Positions 8,729-17,554 of a stretch of 64,000 nt of DNA are shown here, piece by piece. The translations under genes were made by a program, and so were the position numbers. This DNA is from JAKQDH01 sp029558835. Lineage in GTDB: Bacteria; Planctomycetota; Phycisphaerae; UBA1845. Within the stretch, counting starts at the first letter, position 1, and each line of letters opens with the position of its first letter. Where the stretch lies: the NCBI GenBank assembly GCA_035356615.1, contig DAOQSN010000033.1, positions 1 to 64,000 on the forward strand, read 5' to 3'. The notes beneath the pieces are model-generated. The model was not told the DNA's origin, searched no databases, and saw only the letters and a list, made by a program, of their open reading frames with translations.

Positions 8729-11700
8729 CTACTTGTCAGACGCCAGTTTCTCGGCGCAGAGCCGACGATACTCATTCTGTTCCGGCGACCCTTCCGCCCC
8801 GGCCGCTCCTTCCTTCCAGGCAGCCTTCGCCTCCTCGTGCCGGCCCAGCGCCGCCAGCGCCTGACCGCGTCCGTACAGGGCGGTAGCGTGCTCGGGCTGG
8901 TTCGACCGGCCCACGCCCAGGTTCTCCGGGTACGTTAACGCCGCGTCGAAGTCCGCCAGCGCCGCCGCGAAGTCGCCTTTCTCATAGCGCGCCCGGCCGC
9001 GGGCGACATGGGTCTTGTTGAAGATGATCCACGTCGTTGCCTGCCCCTCCCACGCCACGAAGTACGGCGTGGACTCGAGCAGCCCAATCGCTTCGTCCAG
9101 ACGCTGCTCATCCCAATACGCCTGGGCGAGCAGCAGCGTCACGTCCGCCCGGCGGTGCTTGTCTACCGGCATGGATTCGAGGGATTGAATGGCCTCGGAA
9201 CGCTTGCCGTCCTCAATGAGGATCTCCGCGCGGTCGCGGTACAGAGTCTGGTCACTCGGCCGGGCGGCAATCGCCCGTCCGTACAGGGTGGCCGCCTGAG
9301 TCAGGTCCTTCGCCACCACCCGCGTGTAAAGACCGAGGTTGCGCCAGGCGATGCTCAGAGACGGCTGCAGCTCGCCGGCCGCCCGCCAGTGTTCGGCCGC
9401 CTCCTCCAGCCGGCCCAGATGAGCATACAGATTGCCCAGATGGTAATGGGCATGCGCGTCGTCGGGCTGCTGTGTAACCGCATACTCCAGGACCGCCGCG
9501 CTGTCCGGGTGGGAAGCGAAGTCGAAATCACGGTAGCGCGTGCGCGCCTCACTCAGGCAGGCTCGGGCGGTCGCCTCATCGTGCACCCCGGCCGCCCAGT
9601 ACGCCACGTGGTACAGCGGTAGCGGGCTGCGTTGCTCCGCCGGTACACCGTCTACGCAAACCGCCTTGAGCAGACGCAGCGCCTCGGCCTGCAGCCCCAG
9701 GTCCGCAAAGACGAGGCTCATTTGCAGCGTCTCAAACTCCACCTCGCCCACGTAGTTGTGCACGTCGGTAGCGAACCGCTTCAACTCCTCCGCGCTCCGC
9801 AGGGCCAGCAGCTCCCGCAGCAGCAGGTCCGTCGGGTTCTCGGCAAGCTGCCGCTGCGCATCCTCCCAGACGCGTTCGTCGTTGCAGGCGTAGCGGGCGA
9901 TGAGCAGATGGTCACGCGTCCGCCGATCACTGGGATTGCACCGGGCGGCCTCCGCGAACGCCTCCAACGCCTTACCCGCCTCGTGGCGGCGCAGATAGGC
10001 CCTGCCCGCCAGATCACGGCCAAGAGCATGCGCCCCGAAACAGCGGGCCGCCTGGTCCGCGCACCGCAAGGCTTCCTCTTCGTGGCCCAGCTTCAAGTGG
10101 GCAACGCCCTGGAAGTACCACGCCCGCCCGTCCTGCGGATCCCGCGTTACCGCGTGCTCCAGCGACGGCAGCGCTTTGACGTAATCGCCCACTTCCAGCG
10201 CCAGCACCGCCAGCCCGCACAGGGCGCGGACGTTGCCGGGATCCTGAGCCAGCGCCTTCTCATAATACTCCTGTGCCTGGGGGCGATTGATTTCCAGATC
10301 GTACTTACGACCGCGCAGATAACTCTCTTCGGCCGTCAGCTCCTCGTCGCCCTTCGCGGTCGACGCCGCCGGCGGCAGCACCACGGGCACCGGCAGCGGC
10401 GAAGTGAACTGCGCGAGCACCACGTCGTTCCCCGTCGTCACCGTGATGTCCACGGGCGACGACGGCGCGTTCGCCAGCGCGACCACCTGCGGCTCCTCGG
10501 GCCCCAGATCAACACGCTGATCGACCAGACTCCGCCCGTCCTGCGTGATCCGGCAGCGCGCCGCCGGGAACCGCGCCGTGGCGATCAGGCGCAGCTCCAG
10601 TCGACCGTCTGCGCGCGTCGTCTGCACGGCCAGGTCCTGCGTCGCAAACTCGAAGCCCTCGCCCAGCCCGTGCACCGGATACCAGTATTCCTGCCAGCTC
10701 ACCACGTCGCGCGGCCACAACGCGCCATAGTCGGACTGCGTCGGCAGGGGCCCGGACTGCACCTCGATATACGGACCGTCCTCATCGGTGAGGTTCTTCT
10801 GGCTCACCAGGCCGTAATCCCATTGTCCCCACGTCCACGCCTTCTTGCCGCTGAGGTAATGGTGATCGGCCGCCTGCACCACCCCGCGATCGGCCTCGAC
10901 GTCGTAGGCGCCGAAGAAGTCGAACGTGCACCGGCAGGCGAAGATCGACGCCCACGTCTCGTGGTTCTTCAACCAGGTCAGGTCGCGGCCCTCGTTGACG
11001 GGCCAGAAGAAGTACTTCGTGCCGGTGTGGTCGGTGCCCAGCGTCATGGGGAAGATGAAGCGGGTGCCCGGACGGTTGGGAAAGGCCGTGCAATTCCAGA
11101 AGTAGTACGGGCACAATCCGTCGGTTGGATTGAACAGTTCAATGCGCTCATCAAGATACGCTTTGCCCGGATGCAGCGTCACCCGCACGGTCCACTGCGT
11201 CCGCTGGCTCTTCTCGATGTTGCTGACCTCGAGATACGCGGAGCCATCGGCGTTCTGGCCAAGGAGGGCATCGACCGGCGAAACGCACGTCACCGTGTGT
11301 CCCTGCGGGCCGGCGTTCCACTCCACCCCGCCGCTGATCCAGGCGCCGCGCATGGCGATCATGCTTGGCTTGATGACGCTATTGAGATGGAACATCTCCT
11401 GCCCCGTGGTCTTGTCGAGAACCGAGTGCAGCCGTCCGTCGAACTGGGGCACACACGTGACCTTCAGGTACTCGTTCTCCAGAAAGAGAGCCTTGTACGT
11501 GCGGTCCACCTTCGTGCGGAACAAGTGGTCCTGCATGGTGTAGGGATAGATGGCGTTGCGGGCGACCTTCGTCGCTGTCTCCAGCGCCCAGAACTTGGGG
11601 TTCACGTCGTCTTCCCACGTGTACGTGGGCACCGTGATCGTCCCCTCCCACACCTTCACTTCCGCCGAGCTCGTCCGCGCCGGCCCCAGCACGCAGGCAC

Positions 11701-11911
11701 CCGCCAGCACTAGACAGCTCCACCCAATGGCGAAACTGGGCGACCCAACTGGGTGGCATGGCCAAGCGCAGCGCCGCCATGCTCTCCCCTGGGCGAGGGG
11801 CCGGTTCTCGCCCCGGCATGCCGGCGCCTTCGGCTTGGGTATGCCACCCGCCTGGTCTCCCATGTCTCTGCCCCCACATGGCGCCAACCGAATCTGCAGG
11901 CTGTTTCTCAT
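8729..11911 (-). CDS. DUF5107 and TPR-repeat protein with repeat-derived N-terminus
   Basis: A 1060-residue exported protein. From about residue 80 it matches the DUF5107 pattern (VKVWEGTITVPTYTWEDDVN, then YTMQDHL and a large beta-rich domain to about 400), followed by a linker and tetratricopeptide repeats to the C-terminus (repeated A-x-YYEKALAQDPGN-type units). DUF5107-TPR proteins occur beside glycoside hydrolases and are thought to bind or process glycans. The ATG at 11911 is two bases after the preceding gene's TAG and has GGTGGAG upstream, which makes the start firm. Residues 16-66 are encoded by a family A repeat lying in frame between the start codon and the hydrophobic segment (residues 64-76). 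Whether export still works is unknown. Confidence 0.8.
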   Translation of the reverse strand: MRNSLQIRLAPCGGRDMGDQAGGIPKPKAPACRGENRPLAQGRAWRRCAWPCHPVGSPSFAIGWSCLVLAGACVLGPARTSSAEVKVWEGTITVPTYTWEDDVNPKFWALETATKVARNAIYPYTMQDHLFRTKVDRTYKALFLENEYLKVTCVPQFDGRLHSVLDKTTGQEMFHLNSVIKPSMIAMRGAWISGGVEWNAGPQGHTVTCVSPVDALLGQNADGSAYLEVSNIEKSQRTQWTVRVTLHPGKAYLDERIELFNPTDGLCPYYFWNCTAFPNRPGTRFIFPMTLGTDHTGTKYFFWPVNEGRDLTWLKNHETWASIFACRCTFDFFGAYDVEADRGVVQAADHHYLSGKKAWTWGQWDYGLVSQKNLTDEDGPYIEVQSGPLPTQSDYGALWPRDVVSWQEYWYPVHGLGEGFEFATQDLAVQTTRADGRLELRLIATARFPAARCRITQDGRSLVDQRVDLGPEEPQVVALANAPSSPVDITVTTGNDVVLAQFTSPLPVPVVLPPAASTAKGDEELTAEESYLRGRKYDLEINRPQAQEYYEKALAQDPGNVRALCGLAVLALEVGDYVKALPSLEHAVTRDPQDGRAWYFQGVAHLKLGHEEEALRCADQAARCFGAHALGRDLAGRAYLRRHEAGKALEAFAEAARCNPSDRRTRDHLLIARYACNDERVWEDAQRQLAENPTDLLLRELLALRSAEELKRFATDVHNYVGEVEFETLQMSLVFADLGLQAEALRLLKAVCVDGVPAEQRSPLPLYHVAYWAAGVHDEATARACLSEARTRYRDFDFASHPDSAAVLEYAVTQQPDDAHAHYHLGNLYAHLGRLEEAAEHWRAAGELQPSLSIAWRNLGLYTRVVAKDLTQAATLYGRAIAARPSDQTLYRDRAEILIEDGKRSEAIQSLESMPVDKHRRADVTLLLAQAYWDEQRLDEAIGLLESTPYFVAWEGQATTWIIFNKTHVARGRARYEKGDFAAALADFDAALTYPENLGVGRSNQPEHATALYGRGQALAALGRHEEAKAAWKEGAAGAEGSPEQNEYRRLCAEKLASDK
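11715..11866 (-). repeat. Family A repeat inside a coding sequence, copy A4
   Basis: In the gene's orientation the element has the left flank ATGGGAGACC, core 11849-11751 from GGGTGGCATACCCAAGC to GCTTGGCCATGCCACCC, the GCCGAAGGCGCCGGCATGC block, and the right tail GTTTCGCCA and GTGGAGCTGTCTA. It is read in frame as about 50 residues, including GGIPKPKAPAC and AWRRCAWPCHP, without creating a stop. The two outer ends match those of the intergenic copies. Confidence 0.75.
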
Positions 11912-11913
11912 GG

Positions 11914-13698
11914 CTACTCCACCACCTTCTTCAACCAATCGAGTGGCCGGCCTTCGGAAACCATCGTGATGTTCTCCGCCTGAGCTATGGCCATGAATCG
12001 GTCGTAGACAGCTCGCTTGTTGTCCTCGAGCGGCCACGCCACGCCGCCCGCCTTCGCCTCGCTCCGCAGGGCGTCCCAGCGCACCAGGAACGCATACATC
12101 AGCGGCAACTGCACCACTTGTACGCGCTGCCGCAGGGCCTGATCCTCGCCCGCCGCCGTCTCGGCTGCCTGCAAGAGTCTCCAACCTTCGGTCAGTGTCT
12201 TCAACGACAGGAACTTCGCGTCCGGTGGAGAATAGCACCCGAGCGGATCGCCGCTGGCGTCAACGGCGTCATGCGTCAGCTGCAAGTACGCCCGGATCGG
12301 CTCGGCCGCGGGGCCATAGTAGCCGCTGACAAACTCATCGATGAGCTTCTGCGGATCACGGCTCGGGTCCCAGAGAAGCTTCGCCAGCACCCAGCCCCGC
12401 AGCTCCGCCATCTCCGAGCCATACGACTGATACGCCCCTTGCTCGAACACGCCCTTGACGCCGTGCTCCGCGAAGAACCGGACGTTCGGCCCCAGTACGC
12501 GCAGGTTCGGGTGGGGCAGGATGTAATGAGCGAAGTTGGTCGTGTAGTCCCAGATATACAGCCGGTTGCAGATCTTCGACCAGCCCAACAGGTCATCCCG
12601 AAACGCCTTGTTCCGCTCGTCCGCCAGCGGCTTGCTGAAGGAGCATTCGATGCTGCACAGCCGCACGATCACGTTCGGCCGCGGCCGGACCTGCGCCGGC
12701 GGCTTGCGCGTGTACTGGTAGGCCAGGGTATCAATCGCCACGTGGGGGAACTCCGCCTCCACGTCGGCCGCCACGGCGTTGACGAACCGCAGTAATGACC
12801 CGGCCGGGCTGCCCTCCTCCTTGTCGATCGCGGCGCAGCGGCTGCACTGGCAGTTGCCGCCGCAGTCGTTCTGCGACACCGAGGCAATGGTGGCGGCCGG
12901 GTTGGCCCGTAGACGCTCCTTGAGGTTCTTCACCAGCTCCCGGCGCATGTCCTCATTGGTCAGGCAGAGTTGGGCACCCTGTACCGTGCGCTGCCCATTG
13001 ATCTCGCTGAACCACTCGGGATGCTCCTTGAAGTACTTATCCGGCGGAATCAGGACGTAGAACGTATGGACGAAGCCCTCGTAGGTGTGCTTGCCGCCGC
13101 GCGGCGCATCCAGCCGATCCGTGTGCCCGTTGCAGCGGTTGCGGACCGCCCAGTCGCCGTCGAACGCGTCAAACCAGAACGACTCCCGGTATTCGAGGGG
13201 CGGGACATAGCGTGTGTTGACCGACCCCACCTTCAGCGTCGCCTGCTTGGGGATCGTGCTGACCTTCGAGCTCCACCAGCGACAGCCGACCTGTTCGTCG
13301 AGAAAGGTGTACACCGCATAAAGGGTGCCCCGCGGCCGACCGCCGGCAAGGATGAGGTCCTTGCCGACCGTACGGACCAGCAGCCCCTCCTCGCCGAGGC
13401 CTTCGGTCGTGAAGCCCGGGTCTGCCAGCTTGGCTGCCCCGGCTCCCACCAGCAGCCGGCTGGCCGTGGAGTCCGCTTCACTGACGACGGCGAACTCTCC
13501 GCCCGTTACCTGGTGGAGGACCGCCGCCAGCTCGGCCGCGGCGTGCCTTTCCGGCTCGGTCGCATCGCCCGCGACGACCACCACCGCCCGGCTCACGCCG
13601 GCGTCGGCAATGGTGACCGGCTCCTCCGCCCTCGCGACACCCAGGCGAGCAGCCACGATCGAACAGAACACAACCCTGGCAGCGACACGGAAACTCAT
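11914..13698 (-). CDS. Secreted DUF4838 protein, putative carbohydrate-active
   Basis: A 594-residue protein with a signal peptide (residues 1-24, ending GVARA before EEPVT). The N-terminal 150 residues look like the carbohydrate-binding-like domain found before GH20/GH67-type barrels (AAAELAAVLHQVTGG, LILAGGRPRGTLYAVYTFL). The DUF4838 region follows, with WFDAFDGDWAVRNRCNGH, the cysteine cluster NDCGGNCQCSRC and RLYIWDYTTNFAHYILPHPN. Planctomycetes carry many such proteins in polysaccharide-utilisation regions, but the activity is not established. The ATG at 13698 has GGAG eight bases upstream. It is the first gene of the operon with the DUF5107/TPR protein and the fucosidase. Confidence 0.82.
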   Translation of the reverse strand: MSFRVAARVVFCSIVAARLGVARAEEPVTIADAGVSRAVVVVAGDATEPERHAAAELAAVLHQVTGGEFAVVSEADSTASRLLVGAGAAKLADPGFTTEGLGEEGLLVRTVGKDLILAGGRPRGTLYAVYTFLDEQVGCRWWSSKVSTIPKQATLKVGSVNTRYVPPLEYRESFWFDAFDGDWAVRNRCNGHTDRLDAPRGGKHTYEGFVHTFYVLIPPDKYFKEHPEWFSEINGQRTVQGAQLCLTNEDMRRELVKNLKERLRANPAATIASVSQNDCGGNCQCSRCAAIDKEEGSPAGSLLRFVNAVAADVEAEFPHVAIDTLAYQYTRKPPAQVRPRPNVIVRLCSIECSFSKPLADERNKAFRDDLLGWSKICNRLYIWDYTTNFAHYILPHPNLRVLGPNVRFFAEHGVKGVFEQGAYQSYGSEMAELRGWVLAKLLWDPSRDPQKLIDEFVSGYYGPAAEPIRAYLQLTHDAVDASGDPLGCYSPPDAKFLSLKTLTEGWRLLQAAETAAGEDQALRQRVQVVQLPLMYAFLVRWDALRSEAKAGGVAWPLEDNKRAVYDRFMAIAQAENITMVSEGRPLDWLKKVVE

Positions 13699-14193
13699 GG
13701 TTCTGACTCCGGGACTGGAAGCGTGCTCATTACCACCGCAGCCGGCATCATAAAGCGCGCTGCCGCGTATGGCGAGCCAGGGCTCGCCCCGCCGTATCGC
13801 CCTCTACCAGCAGGGAGAGCACGTGGCCTGCTCCCCGGAATCGGGTCCAAGCGTCATGAGAGCCCATGCCCGGCGGCGGCGCAGCGCCTATCCATTTTGT
13901 GCCCCAAGTCGAAGTGAGCCTCGGAATTGACCCCGCCCCCCGGGTGCGCAACCGCAGCTTCGCACCTCGCCGGCAGCCCTCGACGCGTCGGGCAGCCCAT
14001 TGAGAAAGGGGTCGACCCTAAGCTGAGCGCTCCTCGGGAGCATCTGTGACGCCCCGTGCGGGTACCCGCCCCCTTCCTTCAAGGGACTGCGCAGCGACCG
14101 TACAAGCGGGCGACCTTCTGGGTATCCGGGTTCCACGTGAGAGAGGGCGGCGAAGCCGAAGGGCGCACGCAGCACAGAGAGGAGGCAGGTCGA
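13699..14193. other. Gene-free stretch upstream of the glycan operon
   Basis: These 495 bases contain the promoter side of the DUF4838 operon and a perfect inverted repeat, GGCGAGCC-AG-GGCTCGCC at 13771-13788. No reading frame here has credible protein features. The sequence from about 13920 to 14180 is unremarkable apart from its position next to the duplicated transpeptidase end. Confidence 0.45.
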
Positions 14194-14354
14194 TCACTTC
14201 ACCGTCACCGTCGAGTGCTTTACGACGAGCAAATCGTAGAGGAATTCAACGTCTTCATTGAACATGCGGATGCAACCGTGGGAAGCGTTCCTGCCGATGC
14301 TGTCGGGGTCGATGGTACCGTGGACGCCGTAGCGCTCCTGGCCGAGGGCTTCGC
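14194..14354 (-). pseudogene. 3' end of the L,D-transpeptidase gene, exact duplicate
   Basis: These 161 bases are identical to 16553-16713, the last 52 codons and stop of the LysM/L,D-transpeptidase gene. They include the catalytic block HGTIDPDSIGRNASHGCIRM. The match begins exactly at the stop codon and ends abruptly inside the gene; upstream sequence (14355 onward) is unrelated. Without LysM, membrane anchor or the rest of the YkuD domain it cannot be a working enzyme. An open frame reaches to 14613 and would fuse the fragment to unrelated residues. Perfect identity means the copy is recent or kept alike by gene conversion. Confidence 0.8.
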
Positions 14355-14506
14355 GGAAGACACGAGTGATGCCCCGGTGACGGATGCCTCCACCGGGCAG
14401 CCGCCTGACACGGTCACGGTGGTCGTAACAGAAGAGTCTGAGGTTGAGACGATCGGCTTCGGATACGCATTCGCTGAATGCGACCGGCGCCCGGAGCGGC
14501 ATTCCG

Positions 14507-14908
14507 TCATGCCCCCGGCGCCTGGTTACACTCGACGCCAGGTGTCGACGCACACGTCGCCGGCGACACCGCATCCCGGCCGGGTGTCTCCTCCAGGATG
14601 CACTCGTACCCACCCTCGGTCGGCCGGCACTTGCGTTTGATTACCGTCCTCATGCAGTAGCATAGGTCACACTCGGTCACGCCCGCCAACGCCTGCTGGC
14701 AAGATGAGACGTAACCATATATCCATTGCTCGGTGACGCACTTCTGGGAGCCTACACCAGGCGGGCAGGTCACCCACGACACTTCCACGTCGGTGCCACA
14801 CTTCTGAGAACTGTAAATCGTGACGTAGCAGTCGACCGACCGAGCTTCCCCGGTAAGAAAGAGGGAACTCACGGCACCGACGCCCAGGAACAAACCCACA
14901 CGCCACAT
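14507..14908 (-). CDS. Small secreted cysteine-rich protein
   Basis: A 133-residue protein with a signal peptide (residues 1-24, MWRVGLFLGVGAVSSLFLTG...) and a mature region with at least a dozen cysteines in pairs and clusters (QKCGTD, VTCPPGVGSQKC, ECDLCYC, RKCRPTEGGYEC), suggesting several disulfides. No family is recognised. The ATG has AGGAG six bases upstream. It lies about 185 bases after the 310-residue secreted protein gene on the same strand, and the two are probably co-expressed. A short frame at 14510 (MTECRSGRR...) overlaps its stop as ATGA and runs into the duplicated transpeptidase fragment; it may be the remains of a third gene. Confidence 0.65.
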   Translation of the reverse strand: MWRVGLFLGVGAVSSLFLTGEARSVDCYVTIYSSQKCGTDVEVSWVTCPPGVGSQKCVTEQWIYGYVSSCQQALAGVTECDLCYCMRTVIKRKCRPTEGGYECILEETPGRDAVSPATCASTPGVECNQAPGA

Positions 14909-15092
14909 TCTCGTCTCCTTCCATTAACCGCTGCCCCTGCGCCCGCCGCTGGCACCACCGGTGCGCGCTTGCGAAGGTCGATCGCCCGCCCGCGACCCGA
15001 ATGACCTGCCGATGGGGCACAGCCGCCTGCGCATCGTCGCACGGCGGCAGCCAGCCACTTCCGGTTGAGACTGCGCACAGTCCGCAAACGCG

Positions 15093-16025
15093 TCAGTTCC
15101 AGTTCATGAGCGTCTCGATTCCCTGCGCATCGTAGGAGACCGTAGCCGCCAAGCGCGGGAAACGCTCACACCCCGGCCCGCCGCGTCTGGGAATCTCGAA
15201 GAACTGCACGAACCGGGCGTCGTCACGCGAATACGGGCGAAAGCCGGTCACCACGAACTCGCGCACGGCGGTCACGCCATCCGCCGCGTACTCCACAACC
15301 CGGCACGGCACGCCCGCGCCGCCCGCCGTGAAGACATAGTCGCCTCGCTCGATGGCGAACCCGCTGCCACTCACGCGCGTCGGCAGGTACGCTCCCCGGT
15401 CAGTCGCGCGCTCGCCCACAACGGCAAGCTCGGCACATGGGCCTCCTTCCCCGGAGTATTCAGCGCGGACCCGCAAGACCCCGCCCGTGATTTCGGCCTC
15501 GGTCACCTCCCAATCGCGGAACGCATTGACCTCGCCGCACGAGAACTTGCGCGCCCATGCCAGCGCTTGCTTTGCCTGGTACCCAAGCTGCAGCAACCAG
15601 CCCGAGGCCGATTCCGCCACGGGAAGACGGGACACGTGAACCAGTCCCTCACTGCCCACCACCATCCAGGCCGTCTCCCGATTCACGCAACATGCCCAGG
15701 GTCGTTCATCACCATCAACGATCCAGTAATCGAGGCGCACGGCCCCGTTGGCGGCGAGGTACAGACGCGCCCGACGCCACGTCCGGTCCTGCCCCGCGCC
15801 GTCACCGGAGGCGCTCGTCACTTCGAAGTCGATGGTCCCCACGAACGGGTACAACGTCGGAGCATTCAACATCGCCCGCGCGCTCGCCCGGGCAGACGCC
15901 TCCTCGGGATTCCGCTGACTCACCAGAGCCGACCCCGGCGCACCGCCAAGATGCTCCGCACCCACCAACCCGAGGGCGCCCACGCCCACTAGAACACCAC
16001 AGACAATAACAGACTTGAGGATCAT
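15093..16025 (-). CDS. Secreted protein of unknown function
   Basis: A 310-residue protein with an N-terminal signal (MILKSVIVCGVLVGVGALGLVGA). The mature part has YPFVGTIDFEV (about 60-70), several short beta-rich blocks (RARLYLAANGAVRLDYWIVDG, GVLRVRAEYSGEGG) and a single cysteine near each end of a central region. The layout recalls outer-membrane lipoprotein-sorting-like beta folds, but I would not assign it. The ATG has GGAGGAG five bases upstream. It leads the small secreted protein at 14507-14908. A recognisable family A or B repeat does not intervene. Confidence 0.7.
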   Translation of the reverse strand: MILKSVIVCGVLVGVGALGLVGAEHLGGAPGSALVSQRNPEEASARASARAMLNAPTLYPFVGTIDFEVTSASGDGAGQDRTWRRARLYLAANGAVRLDYWIVDGDERPWACCVNRETAWMVVGSEGLVHVSRLPVAESASGWLLQLGYQAKQALAWARKFSCGEVNAFRDWEVTEAEITGGVLRVRAEYSGEGGPCAELAVVGERATDRGAYLPTRVSGSGFAIERGDYVFTAGGAGVPCRVVEYAADGVTAVREFVVTGFRPYSRDDARFVQFFEIPRRGGPGCERFPRLAATVSYDAQGIETLMNWN

Positions 16026-16552
16026 GGCGTCTCCTCCCCGCAGGCGCCATCCGCCGCATGACTACCGTGCAGAGCCCACTTCGCCTGCAAGAAAGGTGTG
16101 CAACTCCGGGACTCTCTCCCGGCCACGGGCCTGGCGCGCTGCCCGAGCGCACCACCGGCCAACGGGCTGCCTCAAGTGTACACCAAGCCAACGCAAGAGC
16201 AAGCAGAAATCAAAAAAAAACAGCGGGACAACTTACGCCCCGATGAAATGCACTCCGGCGTGCCAGCGCGGCGGTCACCACCGCCGCGCGGGCCGTGAGC
16301 GAAGCCCATCGTGGGCGTATGTGTTCAGCGTTTTTGGCGTTGTGGGTGCCATGCTTTCCCGCGACCGCAGTCGCGGGTAAGCATGTTCTTACGCCCGACC
16401 CCGTGCCCACCCCCGCCTGCGGCGGGTGAGGGCATGGCACCCACGCTAAACAGGTACTCGTGGGCTTCGGAGACCCGTGGCCCAACGATGCGCCGCCCTC
16501 GGCGGCCAACGAAATCTCGCTGTGCACACTCGGGGGGAACCTTGCCGACTGC
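16026..16552. other. Gene-free stretch with repeat B1
   Basis: This 527-base gap separates the secreted-protein gene from the L,D-transpeptidase. It holds the family B element at 16321-16455 and an A-rich tract (CAAAAAAAAACAG around 16211-16222). Nothing else coding is visible. Confidence 0.5.
16321..16455 (+). repeat. Family B inverted-end repeat, copy B1
   Basis: About 135 bases starting TTCAGCG(T) and GGGTGCCATGC and ending GCATGGCACCCACGC and TAAACAGGTA. Inside are two perfect hairpins, CCGCGACC/GCAGTCGCGG and CCCGCCTGCGGCGGG. The ends are inverted with respect to each other (GTGGGTGCCATGC against GCATGGCACCCAC). The same order of parts recurs at 18006, 61735 and, inverted and partial, inside the FGGY kinase gene. 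Confidence 0.75.
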
Positions 16553-17554
16553 TCACTTCACCGTCACCGTCGAGTGCTTTACGACGAGCAAATCGTAGAG
16601 GAATTCAACGTCTTCATTGAACATGCGGATGCAACCGTGGGAAGCGTTCCTGCCGATGCTGTCGGGGTCGATGGTACCGTGGACGCCGTAGCGCTCCTGG
16701 CCGAGGGCTTCGCCGGACACGCCTTCGAGACCGATCCAGCGCTCGCCGAGTGGGTTCTGCGGATCGTCGGCCGCCACGATCTTCCCGCCGCGCGGCGGGT
16801 AGTAGGTGGGGTTGACCAGCTTGACGCTCACCCGCCATTCACCGGTGGGCGTGCTGCCCTCGGCCCCTAAACCCACGCGGAAGTGACGCACGAGGTAGTC
16901 ACCGAGGTACACATCCAGCGTATGGGCGGCCTTGTCGACCACGGCCCGAAACGGACCCCGCACCAGCTTGAGCGTCTGCCCCGCGCGGATGAGGTTGACG
17001 TTCGAGATGCCGTTGATCGACGCGATGAACTCGGGCCCAAGCTGATGCTGGGAAGCGATCTTGCCCAGCGAATCACCCGGCTGCACGACGTAGCGCTCGA
17101 CGAGCAGGTCATTGTCGCAGATGCGCGGCGAGAAGATGGTCTCGTTGGCGATGCGTACCAGGTCGGCCTGCACTTGCGACAACTCCGCGGCCGGCACGCC
17201 CAACCGCAAAGCCTCGTTCAGTTGGGTGCGGGCCGTCACCCATTCGCCACGTGCAAGCGCCTGCCGTCCCGTTGCCAGGAGGGCATCCGCGCGCGGCGTT
17301 GCCTCGACGGTAGTACGGGCGGGGGTATCAGTCGCGGCCGGAGACCCATGCTCGGGAACGTCCGGCGGGATGTTCGTGGACGTCAGGAGCTCAGGCCGAT
17401 CCGTCGTGAGCGGCCGCTGGGGATCCACGAACGACGATGGTTGCGCTGCGTCTTGCCACGGGTTGAAATACCACGCGCCGCCGCCCGCCACGGCGGCAAA
17501 CAGTACAAGCGCTAACCCCCAGCGGTTGTTGTGTCTGCGTCGGTACCGAGCCAC
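16553..17554 (-). CDS. Membrane-anchored LysM L,D-transpeptidase (YkuD)
   Basis: A 333-residue enzyme predicted to form or remodel 3-3 peptidoglycan cross-links or attach proteins to the wall. Residues 11-30 form a signal anchor (WGLALVLFAAVAGGGAWYF). A short helical region at about 85-135 follows, then a LysM domain (155-198, YVVQPGDSLGKIASQ), then a YkuD domain (about 200-333) with HGTIDPDSIGRNASHGCIRM; Cys308 and His306 are the expected catalytic residues. The GTG at 17554 has GGGAGG five bases upstream; the frame is open farther back but lacks a better start. The last 161 bases occur again, identically, at 14194-14354. Confidence 0.88.
   Translation of the reverse strand: MARYRRRHNNRWGLALVLFAAVAGGGAWYFNPWQDAAQPSSFVDPQRPLTTDRPELLTSTNIPPDVPEHGSPAATDTPARTTVEATPRADALLATGRQALARGEWVTARTQLNEALRLGVPAAELSQVQADLVRIANETIFSPRICDNDLLVERYVVQPGDSLGKIASQHQLGPEFIASINGISNVNLIRAGQTLKLVRGPFRAVVDKAAHTLDVYLGDYLVRHFRVGLGAEGSTPTGEWRVSVKLVNPTYYPPRGGKIVAADDPQNPLGERWIGLEGVSGEALGQERYGVHGTIDPDSIGRNASHGCIRMFNEDVEFLYDLLVVKHSTVTVK

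Noticed and set aside
9632..11713. 693-residue plus-strand frame across the DUF5107/TPR gene
   Set aside because: Antisense shadow; no start signal; the minus-strand protein has clear domains.
14220..14510. Frame MTECRSGRR... overlapping the stop of the cysteine-rich gene as ATGA
   Set aside because: The overlap looks like coupling, but the frame runs into the duplicated transpeptidase piece out of its frame and has no family; noted in the neighbour's entry only.
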